29,728 bases of DNA from a virus. Numbering within the stretch: the stretch's first letter is position 1; each line of letters starts with the position of its first letter. The notes below the pieces were generated by a model that was given only the letters and a program-made list of their open reading frames with translations, did no database searches and was not told the DNA's origin. The DNA lies in the IMG/VR virus record IMGVR_UViG_3300040801_005641, positions 1 through 29,728 of that record; one strand, 5' to 3'. Positions 7,046-14,913 of the stretch are shown piece after piece. A program made the position numbers and the translations under genes.

Positions 7046-8446
7046 ATGTCATTATTCAAGAAGTTTTTTAAGAAGCCAGAAAAAAAATCAGCTATTAGTA
7101 ATTTAGGTATGGCAGGTTTTATTAATAATTTGATGTATCAAGGATTTGATAATTTATCTAGTTATGTTGCTATTAGATATTACCAAAGTTGTGCTCCACT
7201 TAATGCTGCTATTGATATGATAGCAGAAGAATTTTGTGGTATTAACGTATATTTGTATGACAAACAAGAAAAGGATTATACAGATAATCATCCTGTATTA
7301 AATTTACTAGGCCATCCAAATGCCGATAAGACTGGTAGTGAATTTATGAAAGAATTAGCAGCTTATCTATTAATAACGGGCAATGTATACATAGTAGCAA
7401 GTGGTAACGTTAATAGGGAGCCTGTCGAATTATATGTTGTGCCATCACAATATGTGACTTTACAGCCCGGAAGGGATGGCTACACTGAAACTATTACTGT
7501 CACTTTTGAATCTAATAGATCTGAAGTATTTAGACGTCAAGAAGTTAAAAGACGTTTTAGATATTATAGCGGTGATGATAGAGAAATATGGCATATCAGA
7601 GACTTTAATCCAAAACAAAGTGCAAATGACTTATATGGTATGAGTAATTTAACGCCAATATTTTATGAGATTGAGCAATATATTGAAGCATCAATTCATA
7701 ATACTTCTTTACTTAGAAGGGGAGCTAGAGTAAGTGGCGCTTTACAAAGTGATAATAACTTAACCGATGAACAATTTATGAGATTACAGGAGCAAGTTAA
7801 TAATTTCTATAGTGGTAGTGATAATGCTGGCCGTCCTTTATTGTTAGAAGCTGGAATGAACTTTACAGAAATGTCCATGAATAACAAAGATATGGACTTC
7901 TTAGAGCTTAAGAAAAATGTTACTTATATGATTTACAACGCCCTTAAAATACCATTGCCATTAATAAGCCCTGAACACAGTACATTATCCAATATGGAAA
8001 TAGCTAAGCTTAATTTATATGATAATGCTATTTTACCAATAGCTAGACGTATTTACACTGAACTTAGTATTTTCTTATTACCACGTTATCGAAAGGATAA
8101 TGAATTAACAAGATATCGTTTAAGTTACAGCCCGGGGGAAATAACAGCCTTAGAGCCTAGAAGAAATGATGAGTTAAACAAGCTAAATGAACTTGGAATA
8201 TTAACTATTAATGAATTGAGAGCCAAAATAGGTTATGAACCACTTGAAGGTGGTGATAATGTTTTAAGCCGCTTTAATCAAACAACGGTGGCTACGGATC
8301 AATACACGGAGGATCAACCAGAAAGGCCAGTGCCTCGCAATCAAAAAGAATTTATAGAATCATTAAAAAAGCATCGGAACGAAAAGGGTGTAAGAATTTA
8401 TAGCGATAATTTTATAGATAGATTAATGAAACGGTATGGAAACTAA
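7046..8446 (+). CDS. HK97-family portal protein
   Basis: This 466-residue protein should form the dodecameric ring at the unique head vertex through which DNA is packaged. Seen are a basic N-terminus (LFKKFFKKPEKK), the early CAPLNAAIDMIAE segment, a central FMKELAAYLLITGNVYIV segment followed by VVPSQYV, and WHIRDFNP. The segment LKIPLPLISPEHSTLSNMEI is typical of the stem and crown region. Position after terminase and before a Mu gpF-like protein is the standard order. The last 11 coding bases overlap the start of the methyltransferase gene and form the left copy of a 12-bp direct repeat, so in an ancestor the portal gene probably overlapped the gpF-like gene directly. Confidence 0.93.
   Translation: MSLFKKFFKKPEKKSAISNLGMAGFINNLMYQGFDNLSSYVAIRYYQSCAPLNAAIDMIAEEFCGINVYLYDKQEKDYTDNHPVLNLLGHPNADKTGSEFMKELAAYLLITGNVYIVASGNVNREPVELYVVPSQYVTLQPGRDGYTETITVTFESNRSEVFRRQEVKRRFRYYSGDDREIWHIRDFNPKQSANDLYGMSNLTPIFYEIEQYIEASIHNTSLLRRGARVSGALQSDNNLTDEQFMRLQEQVNNFYSGSDNAGRPLLLEAGMNFTEMSMNNKDMDFLELKKNVTYMIYNALKIPLPLISPEHSTLSNMEIAKLNLYDNAILPIARRIYTELSIFLLPRYRKDNELTRYRLSYSPGEITALEPRRNDELNKLNELGILTINELRAKIGYEPLEGGDNVLSRFNQTTVATDQYTEDQPERPVPRNQKEFIESLKKHRNEKGVRIYSDNFIDRLMKRYGN
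8435..8446 (+). repeat. left copy of 12-bp direct repeat flanking the methyltransferase insert
   Basis: The sequence TATGGAAACTAA contains both the portal stop codon and the methyltransferase start codon. An identical copy lies at 10356-10367. The repeat spacing is 1921 bases and no terminal inverted repeats were seen at the ends. Confidence 0.8.
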
Positions 8447-10355
8447 TATAGCTCAAATTGGTAGAATTCCTAACCATTTCTTCCATATTGTATTCGATAT
8501 TGTTCTAAGTAATGCAACAATTGATTCTTTAGCTTCTTCTAATCTATATGAAGATTCTTTAGATGTAGAATTTAGGAAAAATTTTGGCATCTATTATACC
8601 GATGAAGAAAACATATTGAAGCTTATTAAACCCTTATTTTTGAGCAAGATAGAGAAGGAATATGAAGGATTTCAACATGACTCTGGAAAGCTAAAAGCCT
8701 TGCTTAACCGAGTAAGCAAAATTAAGCTATTCGACCCGGCATGTGGTTCAGGTAATTTCTTGATTATTGCCTATAAAGAATTGCGAAGGCTAGAAATGCG
8801 CATTCTAAAAAGCTTGCAACTCCTTGGAGCTGTCAGTGAGAATGAGCTGAAAAGCTGCATAAAGCTGGAGCAGTTTTATGGTATTGAAATAGATGATTTT
8901 GCTCATCAAGTGGCTACATTGTCCTTATGGCTTGCTCAACACCAGATGAATAAGGAGTTTGAAAAACACTTCAAAGTCTGTGAGCCGTTTTTGCCATTAA
9001 AACAAAGCGGTAAGATTATTTGCGCTAATGCGTTGCGGATAGATTGGCAAGAAATATGCCCAAAAACACCAGAGGAAGAAGTTTATTTGCTTGGTAATCC
9101 ACCTTATGTGGGATCAAAATACCAAATTAAACAACAGAAAGAAGATATGGCTTATATATTTAAAAATTCTAAAAGTTATAAGAAGCTTGATTATGTAGCT
9201 TGCTGGTTTGTTAAAGCAGCGGAATATAGTAAAGATTCAGAAGCAGAATTTGCTTTTTTTGCTACTAAATCTATTTGTCAGGGAGAACAAGTAGCAATAT
9301 TATGGCCAAATATTTTGGAGAAAAATCTAGAAATTAGTTTTGCGTATAAACCATTTAATTGGAGCAATAATGCTCGTAATAACGCTGGTATGCCTGTGAT
9401 AATTATAGGAATGCGCGCTCCTAAAAAGGAAAATAAATATCTTTATGAAGGAAAAAATAAAAAAATTGTGAGAAATATAAATCCATATCTTGCAGAAGGA
9501 GAAGATTTAACTATTTGCCCTAGAACTAATCCTATAAGTAATCTTCCGAAAATGATGAAGGGAAATATGCCTAATGATGGTGGGCATTTATTATTAAACG
9601 AAAAAGAGAAAGATGAAATGTTAAAAATACATCCTGGCGCAGAGAAGTTTATTAAACGTTTTATGGGTTCAAATGAGTTAATCAATGGTATAAAAAGATA
9701 TTGTGTATGGATTGAAGACAAAGAAGTTGAAGAAGCTTTAAATTTTTCTTTAATAGCTAAAAGAGTAGAATCAGTTAAAGAGACTAGACTTAAAAGCAAA
9801 GACCAAGGAGCACAGAAGCTCGCTAATTACCCATATAAATTCAGGGAACAACATATGGCTAAAAATAACTCACTCATAATTCCAGTGGTTTCATCTGAAC
9901 GGCGTGAATTTTTACCAATAGCTTTTTTAGATAAAAATATAATTGTTTCTGGCGTAACTCAAGCCATATATGATCCTGAGTATTATATTTTTGGAGTAAT
10001 TGCTTCCAAAATGCATATGGCTTGGGTACAAGTCACTTCTGGCAAACTCAACACACAACTCATGTATTCCTCCACATTATGCTATAATAATTTTCCATTC
10101 CCTGAAATCACTGAGCGGCAGAAGAAGAGCATTGCAGAATGCGTACTTGATGTGCTTAATGAGCGGCAGAAACATCCGGGCAAGACCATAGCAGAACTTT
10201 ATGACCCTGATAAAATGCCAGAAGGTTTGAGGCGAGCCCATAAAGATATGGACATGGCAATAGAGAATTGTTACCGGCCAGGCCAGCCTTTCGAGAATGA
10301 CGAGGAACGTTTGGCTTATTTATTTGAACTATATAAAGAAATGATACAGAGGTAA
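8436..10355 (+). CDS. MmeI-type adenine DNA methyltransferase lacking the nuclease domain
   Basis: This 639-residue protein contains the MmeI methyltransferase domain from about residue 45 (YYTDEENILKLI, 53-64), motif I (FDPACGSGNF, 99-108) and motif IV (GNPPY, 220-224). The recognition domain follows (about 430-555, with SSERREFLPIAF and SKMHMAW), then the C-terminal domain (ITERQKK to the end). Full MmeI-like enzymes are about 900 residues, with an N-terminal nuclease and helical linker; both are missing, so this should methylate but not cut DNA. It probably protects phage DNA from restriction; that is inference. The gene splits the usual portal/gpF pair and is bounded by a 12-bp direct repeat that supplies its start codon (METN against METK in the next gene). 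It is a paralogue of the gene at 2-994, and its C-terminal coding region is GC-richer than its neighbours. Confidence 0.92.
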   Translation: METNIAQIGRIPNHFFHIVFDIVLSNATIDSLASSNLYEDSLDVEFRKNFGIYYTDEENILKLIKPLFLSKIEKEYEGFQHDSGKLKALLNRVSKIKLFDPACGSGNFLIIAYKELRRLEMRILKSLQLLGAVSENELKSCIKLEQFYGIEIDDFAHQVATLSLWLAQHQMNKEFEKHFKVCEPFLPLKQSGKIICANALRIDWQEICPKTPEEEVYLLGNPPYVGSKYQIKQQKEDMAYIFKNSKSYKKLDYVACWFVKAAEYSKDSEAEFAFFATKSICQGEQVAILWPNILEKNLEISFAYKPFNWSNNARNNAGMPVIIIGMRAPKKENKYLYEGKNKKIVRNINPYLAEGEDLTICPRTNPISNLPKMMKGNMPNDGGHLLLNEKEKDEMLKIHPGAEKFIKRFMGSNELINGIKRYCVWIEDKEVEEALNFSLIAKRVESVKETRLKSKDQGAQKLANYPYKFREQHMAKNNSLIIPVVSSERREFLPIAFLDKNIIVSGVTQAIYDPEYYIFGVIASKMHMAWVQVTSGKLNTQLMYSSTLCYNNFPFPEITERQKKSIAECVLDVLNERQKHPGKTIAELYDPDKMPEGLRRAHKDMDMAIENCYRPGQPFENDEERLAYLFELYKEMIQR

Positions 10356-10367
10356 TATGGAAACTAA
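10356..10367 (+). repeat. right copy of 12-bp direct repeat flanking the methyltransferase insert
   Basis: TATGGAAACTAA is identical to 8435-8446 and contains the start codon of the gpF-like gene. Removing one copy plus the insert would recreate a portal/gpF-like overlap of 11 bases with both reading frames intact. Confidence 0.8.
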
Positions 10368-11160
10368 AGAGCGTGTAACAGCTGAAAGAAGAAGGGAAGC
10401 TGAGGAAAGTAGGGATAAAAAGATTGAATTTGAAAATGATTTTAGAGAAGTTATACAGCAATTTTTTACTGAGCAACTAATTCCCGAAGTGGTTGGAAAT
10501 TATAGAGACACTGGCGCTATTATGGGTGTTGAAGAAAACACTGATAATTTCACTGAAATCTTAATGGATAATTACCGTAAGATAGGCAGCTATTTTAAAA
10601 ATAATTTACGAAGGAAAATAGAGAGCGGTAAATCATTTGAAACTAAGCAGAATGCTAATGATATAATTGATGAAAGGCTGGAAACATTTTACGAATTACA
10701 TGCAGCCAAACAGGTAACGGAGTTGAATGATACTACTATGGATGAATTTAGTAATAATCTAAGTAAAATTAGACGGGATTTAACAGATCAAGGGATAGAT
10801 ATAACAGATGCAGCTATCGCAGAAAGGTTGGAAGAAGTTTCACAAGAAAGAGCACGGACAAGAAGTCAAATGATAGCTCAAACTGAAACTCAAATAGTAT
10901 CTGAGCAAGTTAAATTAACGGAAGCAGAAGTTTTAGAAGAAGAAGGGGAAGTAAGTGATGTTCGTAAGCAATGGATTACTATGGACGATCCATCTGTCAG
11001 GCCGGCACATGCGGCTGCTAATGGACAGCTTGTTGATGTAGAAGATGATTTCGTTGTTGGCGGTGAAAGATTAAATATGCCCGGTGATCCAGCTGGTAGT
11101 GCTGGGAACGTTATTAATTGTCGCTGTAATGCGGTGCTAGTAAGGGAGGGAGAGGTTTAA
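10357..11160 (+). CDS. Mu gpF-like minor head (head morphogenesis) protein
   Basis: This is a 267-residue protein. The C-terminal 70 or so residues carry the Mu gpF-like head domain signature: RKQWITMDDPSVRPAH, GQLVD, GGERLNMPGDP and a final NVINCRCN with paired cysteines. The N-terminal two thirds are highly charged and helical (ERVTAERRREAEESRDKK and others). Such proteins associate with the portal inside the prohead and normally follow the portal gene directly, as this one probably did before the methyltransferase insertion. Only one base separates it from the methyltransferase stop. Its stop overlaps the convergent antitoxin stop by three bases. Confidence 0.88.
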   Translation: METKERVTAERRREAEESRDKKIEFENDFREVIQQFFTEQLIPEVVGNYRDTGAIMGVEENTDNFTEILMDNYRKIGSYFKNNLRRKIESGKSFETKQNANDIIDERLETFYELHAAKQVTELNDTTMDEFSNNLSKIRRDLTDQGIDITDAAIAERLEEVSQERARTRSQMIAQTETQIVSEQVKLTEAEVLEEEGEVSDVRKQWITMDDPSVRPAHAAANGQLVDVEDDFVVGGERLNMPGDPAGSAGNVINCRCNAVLVREGEV

Positions 11161-11354
11161 CTCTCCTTACTTTCTTCTAATAAATCCATCATTGTTTCAT
11201 ATAATTTCGTAGGAACACAATAGAAAGCTGGCTTGCTACGATTAAGTATGGCAACGGTTTCACCATTTGCTTCATTAACTACTTTCATGGGGCTGCGTTT
11301 AAAATCACTTACATTAGCTATATTAGTTGCTAGAATTCTTCTAGTTTTTGACAT
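11157..11354 (-). CDS. orphan StbD/RelB-like (Phd/YefM superfamily) antitoxin
   Basis: This is a 65-residue protein. The pattern ISxLK-like VSDFKRSPMKVVNEANGE, then VAILNRSKPAFYCVPTKLYE, is that of the StbD/RelB branch of the Phd/YefM fold. Known members bind their own operator through the N-terminal domain and neutralise a RelE/ParE-type toxin with the C-terminus. The usual C-terminal toxin-binding extension is short (MMDLLEESKES). No toxin gene follows: the next gene downstream on this strand would lie inside the convergent gpF-like gene. It is therefore an orphan, possibly neutralising a toxin encoded elsewhere or acting only as a repressor. AAAGG lies just upstream of the start, and a perfect inverted repeat sits at 11363-11388. 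Confidence 0.85.
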   Translation of the reverse strand: MSKTRRILATNIANVSDFKRSPMKVVNEANGETVAILNRSKPAFYCVPTKLYETMMDLLEESKES

Positions 11355-11362
11355 GTTAACCT

Positions 11363-11388
11363 TTAATATATTTACAATTATATATTAA
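11363..11388 (-). promoter_or_regulatory. perfect inverted repeat, candidate antitoxin operator
   Basis: The arms TTAATATAT and ATATATTAA (9 bases each) are separated by 8 bases and end 9 bases upstream of the antitoxin ATG. Antitoxins of this fold typically bind such palindromes to autoregulate. The arms are purely A/T, so chance is a real alternative. Confidence 0.45.
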
Positions 11389-11394
11389 TATTTT

Positions 11395-11643
11395 TTATAT
11401 TATTTTCAATATATTTTTCAAGTTAGTTATAATATTTTCATTAGCACCACCTAATCTAAAAACTAGGTATATTTCTTGTGCTATGAAATGCATTGTTTTT
11501 TGATCGTTTAAATCTATTTTTTCTTCAAATTCATTTGCGACTTCACAAATCATTGTTTTTAATTTATAGCTTTCTAGGTCTTTTTTTTGACCTAGTTGCT
11601 TAGCTATATTTTCTATATTATTTTTTAAAATCTTGGTAAACAT
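11395..11643 (-). CDS. unknown small protein in reverse-strand island
   Basis: This 82-residue product is not recognised. The start at 11643 (MFTKILK) is preferred over the in-frame ATG at 11655 because GGAG lies six bases upstream of it; the upstream ATG follows the previous stop with no clear ribosome site. The sequence is mainly helical and polar, with no membrane segment. It lies 12 bases after the gene at 11656-11955 on the same strand, so the two form an operon, perhaps extended by the antitoxin gene 40 bases further on. An accessory (moron-like) function is inferred only from orientation and position. Confidence 0.6.
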   Translation of the reverse strand: MFTKILKNNIENIAKQLGQKKDLESYKLKTMICEVANEFEEKIDLNDQKTMHFIAQEIYLVFRLGGANENIITNLKNILKII

Positions 11644-11655
11644 AAATGACTCCAT

Positions 11656-11955
11656 TTATTGTGATACTTCTGAAATTACTTCTTCTTTAGCTTTATAAAG
11701 CGCTGCTAATATTTCTTCTTCTTTATCTTCAAAAATAAAAGCCTTAATTGTTGTAATTTCTTGTTGCAGCTCTTCGTGCTCTTTTTCTATTCTTTCTATA
11801 AGCTCTTCTCTTAAGCCTTGTTTTCTATTTACTGGTAAATCAAAATTTAAAATTCTTTCTTTACTGCCAGAGTTATAATCTGCTTCTTTACTTTCTACAT
11901 AAACCTTTTGTTTTAAAAGCTCTGTTAAGTTTAGTTTGATATTTAAGTTTGTCAT
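11656..11955 (-). CDS. unknown 99-residue helical protein
   Basis: This protein is not recognised. The N-terminus (TNLNIKLNLTELLKQKVYVE) could be a beta strand and helix; residues about 50-95 are strongly helical and charged (IEKEHEELQQEITTIKAF, EEEILAALYKAKEEV), compatible with a coiled coil. It is the first gene of the reverse-strand operon and has an excellent ribosome site (GGAGAAGGAGG) and a promoter-like sequence upstream. Strong expression signals in the opposite direction to the late genes suggest expression at another stage, for example in the lysogen. That is inference. Confidence 0.65.
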   Translation of the reverse strand: MTNLNIKLNLTELLKQKVYVESKEADYNSGSKERILNFDLPVNRKQGLREELIERIEKEHEELQQEITTIKAFIFEDKEEEILAALYKAKEEVISEVSQ

Positions 11956-11979
11956 GTTAGCCTCCTTCTCCTACTTATA

Positions 11980-12009
11980 GTTATATTATAACACATATTT
12001 TATTAACAA
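11980..12009 (-). promoter_or_regulatory. reverse-strand promoter-like sequence
   Basis: Read on the - strand, TTGTTA and TATAAC are 18 bases apart, with an additional TATAAT just upstream of the second hexamer. The element ends 24 bases before the ATG of the 99-residue gene. It is plausible but lies in AT-rich DNA. Confidence 0.45.
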
Positions 12010-12094
12010 GGCGTTAATTTTACCCTTTTAAGTTGATTAAATATTCAAATAATTATCTTGACTTAATTTTATTCCCAAAGCTTTCCCATTTTCC

Positions 12095-12106
12095 AACTTA
12101 TAAGTT
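12095..12106. promoter_or_regulatory. 12-bp perfect palindrome in the divergent intergenic region
   Basis: AACTTATAAGTT reads the same on both strands. It lies between the divergent reverse-strand operon and the protease gene, 40 bases upstream of the protease promoter-like element. It is a possible regulator site. Confidence 0.3.
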
Positions 12107-12130
12107 ACTTTAATCCCTTAATATCCAACT

Positions 12131-12145
12131 GTTAATCCGATTAAC
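12131..12145. promoter_or_regulatory. 15-bp palindrome directly before the -35-like hexamer
   Basis: GTTAATC-C-GATTAAC is a perfect 7-base inverted repeat with a one-base centre. It ends at 12145 and the TTGCAA hexamer begins at 12146. This position fits an activator or repressor site. Confidence 0.4.
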
Positions 12146-12174
12146 TTGCAATTGCTTTTTTCTTTTAATAAACT
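12146..12174 (+). promoter_or_regulatory. promoter-like element TTGCAA-N17-TAAACT
   Basis: TTGCAA (12146-12151) and TAAACT (12169-12174) are 17 bases apart and end 26 bases before the protease start. The second hexamer is identical to that of the element before the portal gene. It would restart transcription after the reverse-strand island. Confidence 0.55.
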
Positions 12175-12200
12175 ATTTGTAGTTAAATAAGTAGGTAGAT

Positions 12201-13730
12201 ATGCCATTACCAGCACCGCAGCAAAGCGAAGAAAGAGAAGAATTTATTCAAAGATGTATGTCGGATGAAAATGTGATTGAAGAATTTGCAGATAATAACC
12301 AGCGCCACGGGGTTTGTAGCAGCCTGTATGAAGGAACTGGTAATGATAATTTCTCAGGAAAAGAAATGTCACAGAATTTAGATTATCAAGGGCTTAAAGA
12401 AGGTGAGTATGTCCAGCTAAAGATAGGTATGGCAGTTACTACTGGTTATCTGGAAGAAATAATTGATAATAGCACGGTAATAGATCCTTCAACTAACTCA
12501 AATCTTTCACCAAAAGATGATGATCCTATTGGCTTAATTAGACTGGTAGATGTTGGTGAATCAGAAGCAGATAATTATAAACTCACTAACAAAATTGTTG
12601 CCAGATATTTATCAGAAATTAGAAGGTTAGGAATGGAAAGAGAAGAAAGCGAAAATAGTAAATCCAAAGATCAAAATAAAGAAGTTAAGCATTTTAAGTT
12701 TGAAGTAACTGAAACTAAGGCTGAAAGAGATATAGGTATAGTTAAGGGTTATGCTTCTACTTTTGGCAATATTGATCGTGGTGGTGATTTAATATCCCAA
12801 GGGGCGTTTAGCAAATCACTTGCTAGATATAAAAAGCAAGGCCGTCCAATCAAAATGTTTTATCAGCATGACAATATGGAAATTATCGGTGGCTTTCCGA
12901 TAGATAAAGTTGAAGAAACCGAATTTGGTTTAAAAGTAGAAGGACAAATTAACCTTAATGTTCAGCGTGGTAAGGAAGCTTACCATTTAGCACGTCAAGG
13001 TGTTTTAACTGACTTTTCGATCGGCTACACAGTAGAAGATTTTGAAATGAGAGAAAATTACAGGGAATTAAAAGAGTTAGAGCTTTGGGAAGTATCACTG
13101 GTTGGCGAACCAATGAATGAAATGGCAGTTGTAACCTCGGTTAAGTCGGTGCCAAGTGTAACTGATATGAAAATGGCTAGTAAAGAGGTTCCATTTAGAG
13201 AAGGGGAAGCTTTAGCAAGGGTCAAAGAGTTTTGTGGTGTCAAAGAAAAAGCTAACCGTCAATATAGGCGGGCTTTCATGTATTACGATGAAAAGCAGGC
13301 AGATAATCCAGACTCATACAAAATGTTAGTTACAGACATAGTTGATAATGAAATGAAAATAATACCTAAAGCAGTTAGAAAGGTATCTCGTAATTTGGAA
13401 GATTATGCTGAGGATCTAGATTTATCTGAAAATGAATATAAAAAGATCAAAAATAACTTGATTAAGCTTTATGAAAAAATGGGTAAAAGTTATCCATATA
13501 AAGAATTAGATAAATTATTTCATATCAAAGATGTTTGGCAAATAAAAGATAAAAAAGAATTCGAAGCGCTCCTGAGAGAATCAGGCGCCTTTTCTCGGAA
13601 GGCGGCAGTATATCTAGCCAGCCAATTTAATCCAGGACAGAGTGACTCTGTTGAGCAAAAGAAAAATGCTACTGATAACGATATATCAGAGCTAAAACAA
13701 TTAATTCAACAATATAAAGGTATAGTATGA
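12201..13730 (+). CDS. HK97-family prohead protease with N- and C-terminal extensions
   Basis: This 509-residue protein has three parts. Residues 1-150 start with a Cys-containing segment (FIQRCMSDENVIEEF, RHGVCSS) seen in many phage head-maturation proteases. Residues about 165-310 are the serine protease: GYASTFGNIDRGGDLISQGAF, then YQHD (probable catalytic H223), DFSIGY (probable S273) and LWEVSLVGEPMN. Residues about 320-440 (VPFREGEALARVKEFCG, MKIIPKAVRKVSRNLE) form a domain often fused to these enzymes and may act as scaffold. The enzyme is expected to cleave scaffold and capsid N-termini during prohead maturation. It overlaps the capsid gene as ATGA. The ribosome site is GTAGGTAG. Confidence 0.92.
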   Translation: MPLPAPQQSEEREEFIQRCMSDENVIEEFADNNQRHGVCSSLYEGTGNDNFSGKEMSQNLDYQGLKEGEYVQLKIGMAVTTGYLEEIIDNSTVIDPSTNSNLSPKDDDPIGLIRLVDVGESEADNYKLTNKIVARYLSEIRRLGMEREESENSKSKDQNKEVKHFKFEVTETKAERDIGIVKGYASTFGNIDRGGDLISQGAFSKSLARYKKQGRPIKMFYQHDNMEIIGGFPIDKVEETEFGLKVEGQINLNVQRGKEAYHLARQGVLTDFSIGYTVEDFEMRENYRELKELELWEVSLVGEPMNEMAVVTSVKSVPSVTDMKMASKEVPFREGEALARVKEFCGVKEKANRQYRRAFMYYDEKQADNPDSYKMLVTDIVDNEMKIIPKAVRKVSRNLEDYAEDLDLSENEYKKIKNNLIKLYEKMGKSYPYKELDKLFHIKDVWQIKDKKEFEALLRESGAFSRKAAVYLASQFNPGQSDSVEQKKNATDNDISELKQLIQQYKGIV

Positions 13731-14902
13731 CAGATGAATTAAAGGATCTAGTCTATGAATTCCGCAATACTCTTAATGAAAAAAATCAGGAGAGTACTGA
13801 GGTTAAATCCAAGCTGAGCAAGATCGAATCAGAACTTGATAAGCATGAAGAAAAAAATCAGAATCTCGTTAAAGAGTTAGCTGAAAAAGAAAAAAGACAA
13901 GCTGATATAGAAGAAAAGCAAAAAGAAATGGAAAGCAAGTTAAGTAGAATGCCAAGATCTGAAAGATCTGAATTTCAAACAACTCCTCATTACAAAGCTT
14001 TCGAAAATTTTGTTAGATATGGCAAACAATATTTGTCCCCAGAAGAAGTAAAATATCTTCGTACGGATAACGATCCAGAAGGCGGTTATTTAGCACCATC
14101 TGAATTTGTAACTGACATTATCAAAAAGATAACTGAGATAAGCCCGGTTAGACAGGTTGCTAGAATAAGACAAACCAACCGTCACAGCATAGAAATTCCT
14201 AAGCGTGAGAATCTAATACAAGGTGGTTGGATCGGTGAAGGACGTTCTTTCCCACAGGATAATTCCAACTATGGAACACAAGTCATTAAAGTAAATAAAA
14301 TGGCAGTATTCCCAACTATTACTACTGAAATGTTAACTGACAGTGCCTTTAATATGGAAGCTGAAATCAGCCAAGATATTGCTGAGGAATTTGAAAGAAT
14401 AGAAGGAGCTTCATTTATCAAAGGTAACAGCGTTAATCAACCAGAAGGCTTGTTAACTAACCCAGATGTACAAGAAGTAAATACTGGTATAGCAAATGAT
14501 ATCACAGCCGATGCTATCTTAGAATTGAGAGGTGAGCTTAAGCAAGGTTATCAAGGTGCTTATATGATTAATAGAAGAACCTTATCTAGAATAAGAAGAT
14601 TGAAAGCTGGGGATGGACATTATTTATGGCAGCCATCTTTGGGACAGTCACAGCCTAATACCATTAACGGGGAACCATATTATGAAGCTATAGATGTTGA
14701 TGATATCGAGCCAGGTTCTAACCCAGTTATATATGGGGACTTTATGCGTGGTTATACCATAGTTGATTCAACTCAAATGAGCTTGCTAAGAGATAATTAC
14801 ACATTAGCAGCTGAAGGCAAAGTTAGATTTGTTGCTCATAGAAGAGTTGGTGGACAGGTAACTTTAGCTGAGGCAATCAAAAAGCTTAATGTAGCTGAAT
14901 AA
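13727..14902 (+). CDS. HK97-family major capsid protein
   Basis: This is a 391-residue protein. Residues 1-75 are a highly charged coiled coil (KLSKIESELDKHEEKNQNL), equivalent to the HK97 delta scaffold domain that the protease removes. The HK97-fold body begins about residue 85 and shows NDPEGGYLAPSEFV, then GWIGEGRSFPQ, then FPTITTEMLTDSAFNMEAEI and EFERIEGASFIKGN, all typical of the family. The C-terminus contains VIYGDFMRGYTIVDSTQMSLLRD. Start and stop overlap the protease gene by four bases. Length and domain order are normal. Confidence 0.96.
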   Translation: MTDELKDLVYEFRNTLNEKNQESTEVKSKLSKIESELDKHEEKNQNLVKELAEKEKRQADIEEKQKEMESKLSRMPRSERSEFQTTPHYKAFENFVRYGKQYLSPEEVKYLRTDNDPEGGYLAPSEFVTDIIKKITEISPVRQVARIRQTNRHSIEIPKRENLIQGGWIGEGRSFPQDNSNYGTQVIKVNKMAVFPTITTEMLTDSAFNMEAEISQDIAEEFERIEGASFIKGNSVNQPEGLLTNPDVQEVNTGIANDITADAILELRGELKQGYQGAYMINRRTLSRIRRLKAGDGHYLWQPSLGQSQPNTINGEPYYEAIDVDDIEPGSNPVIYGDFMRGYTIVDSTQMSLLRDNYTLAAEGKVRFVAHRRVGGQVTLAEAIKKLNVAE

Positions 14903-14913
14903 TAGGAGGTTTT

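Noticed and set aside
8436-10355. A complete restriction-modification enzyme
   Set aside because: The N-terminal nuclease and helical linker of MmeI enzymes are missing; only methyltransferase, recognition and C-terminal domains are present.
8435-10367. 12-bp repeats as phage integration attachment sites or an IS element
   Set aside because: There is no integrase or transposase and there are no terminal inverted repeats; the enclosed segment is a single methyltransferase gene.
10156-10476. Antisense frame across the methyltransferase and gpF-like junction
   Set aside because: It overlaps two well-supported genes and has no recognisable features.
11956-12200. A small gene or RNA in the largest intergenic gap
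   Set aside because: No frame with a ribosome site and no convincing RNA structure was seen; only promoters and palindromes could be supported.
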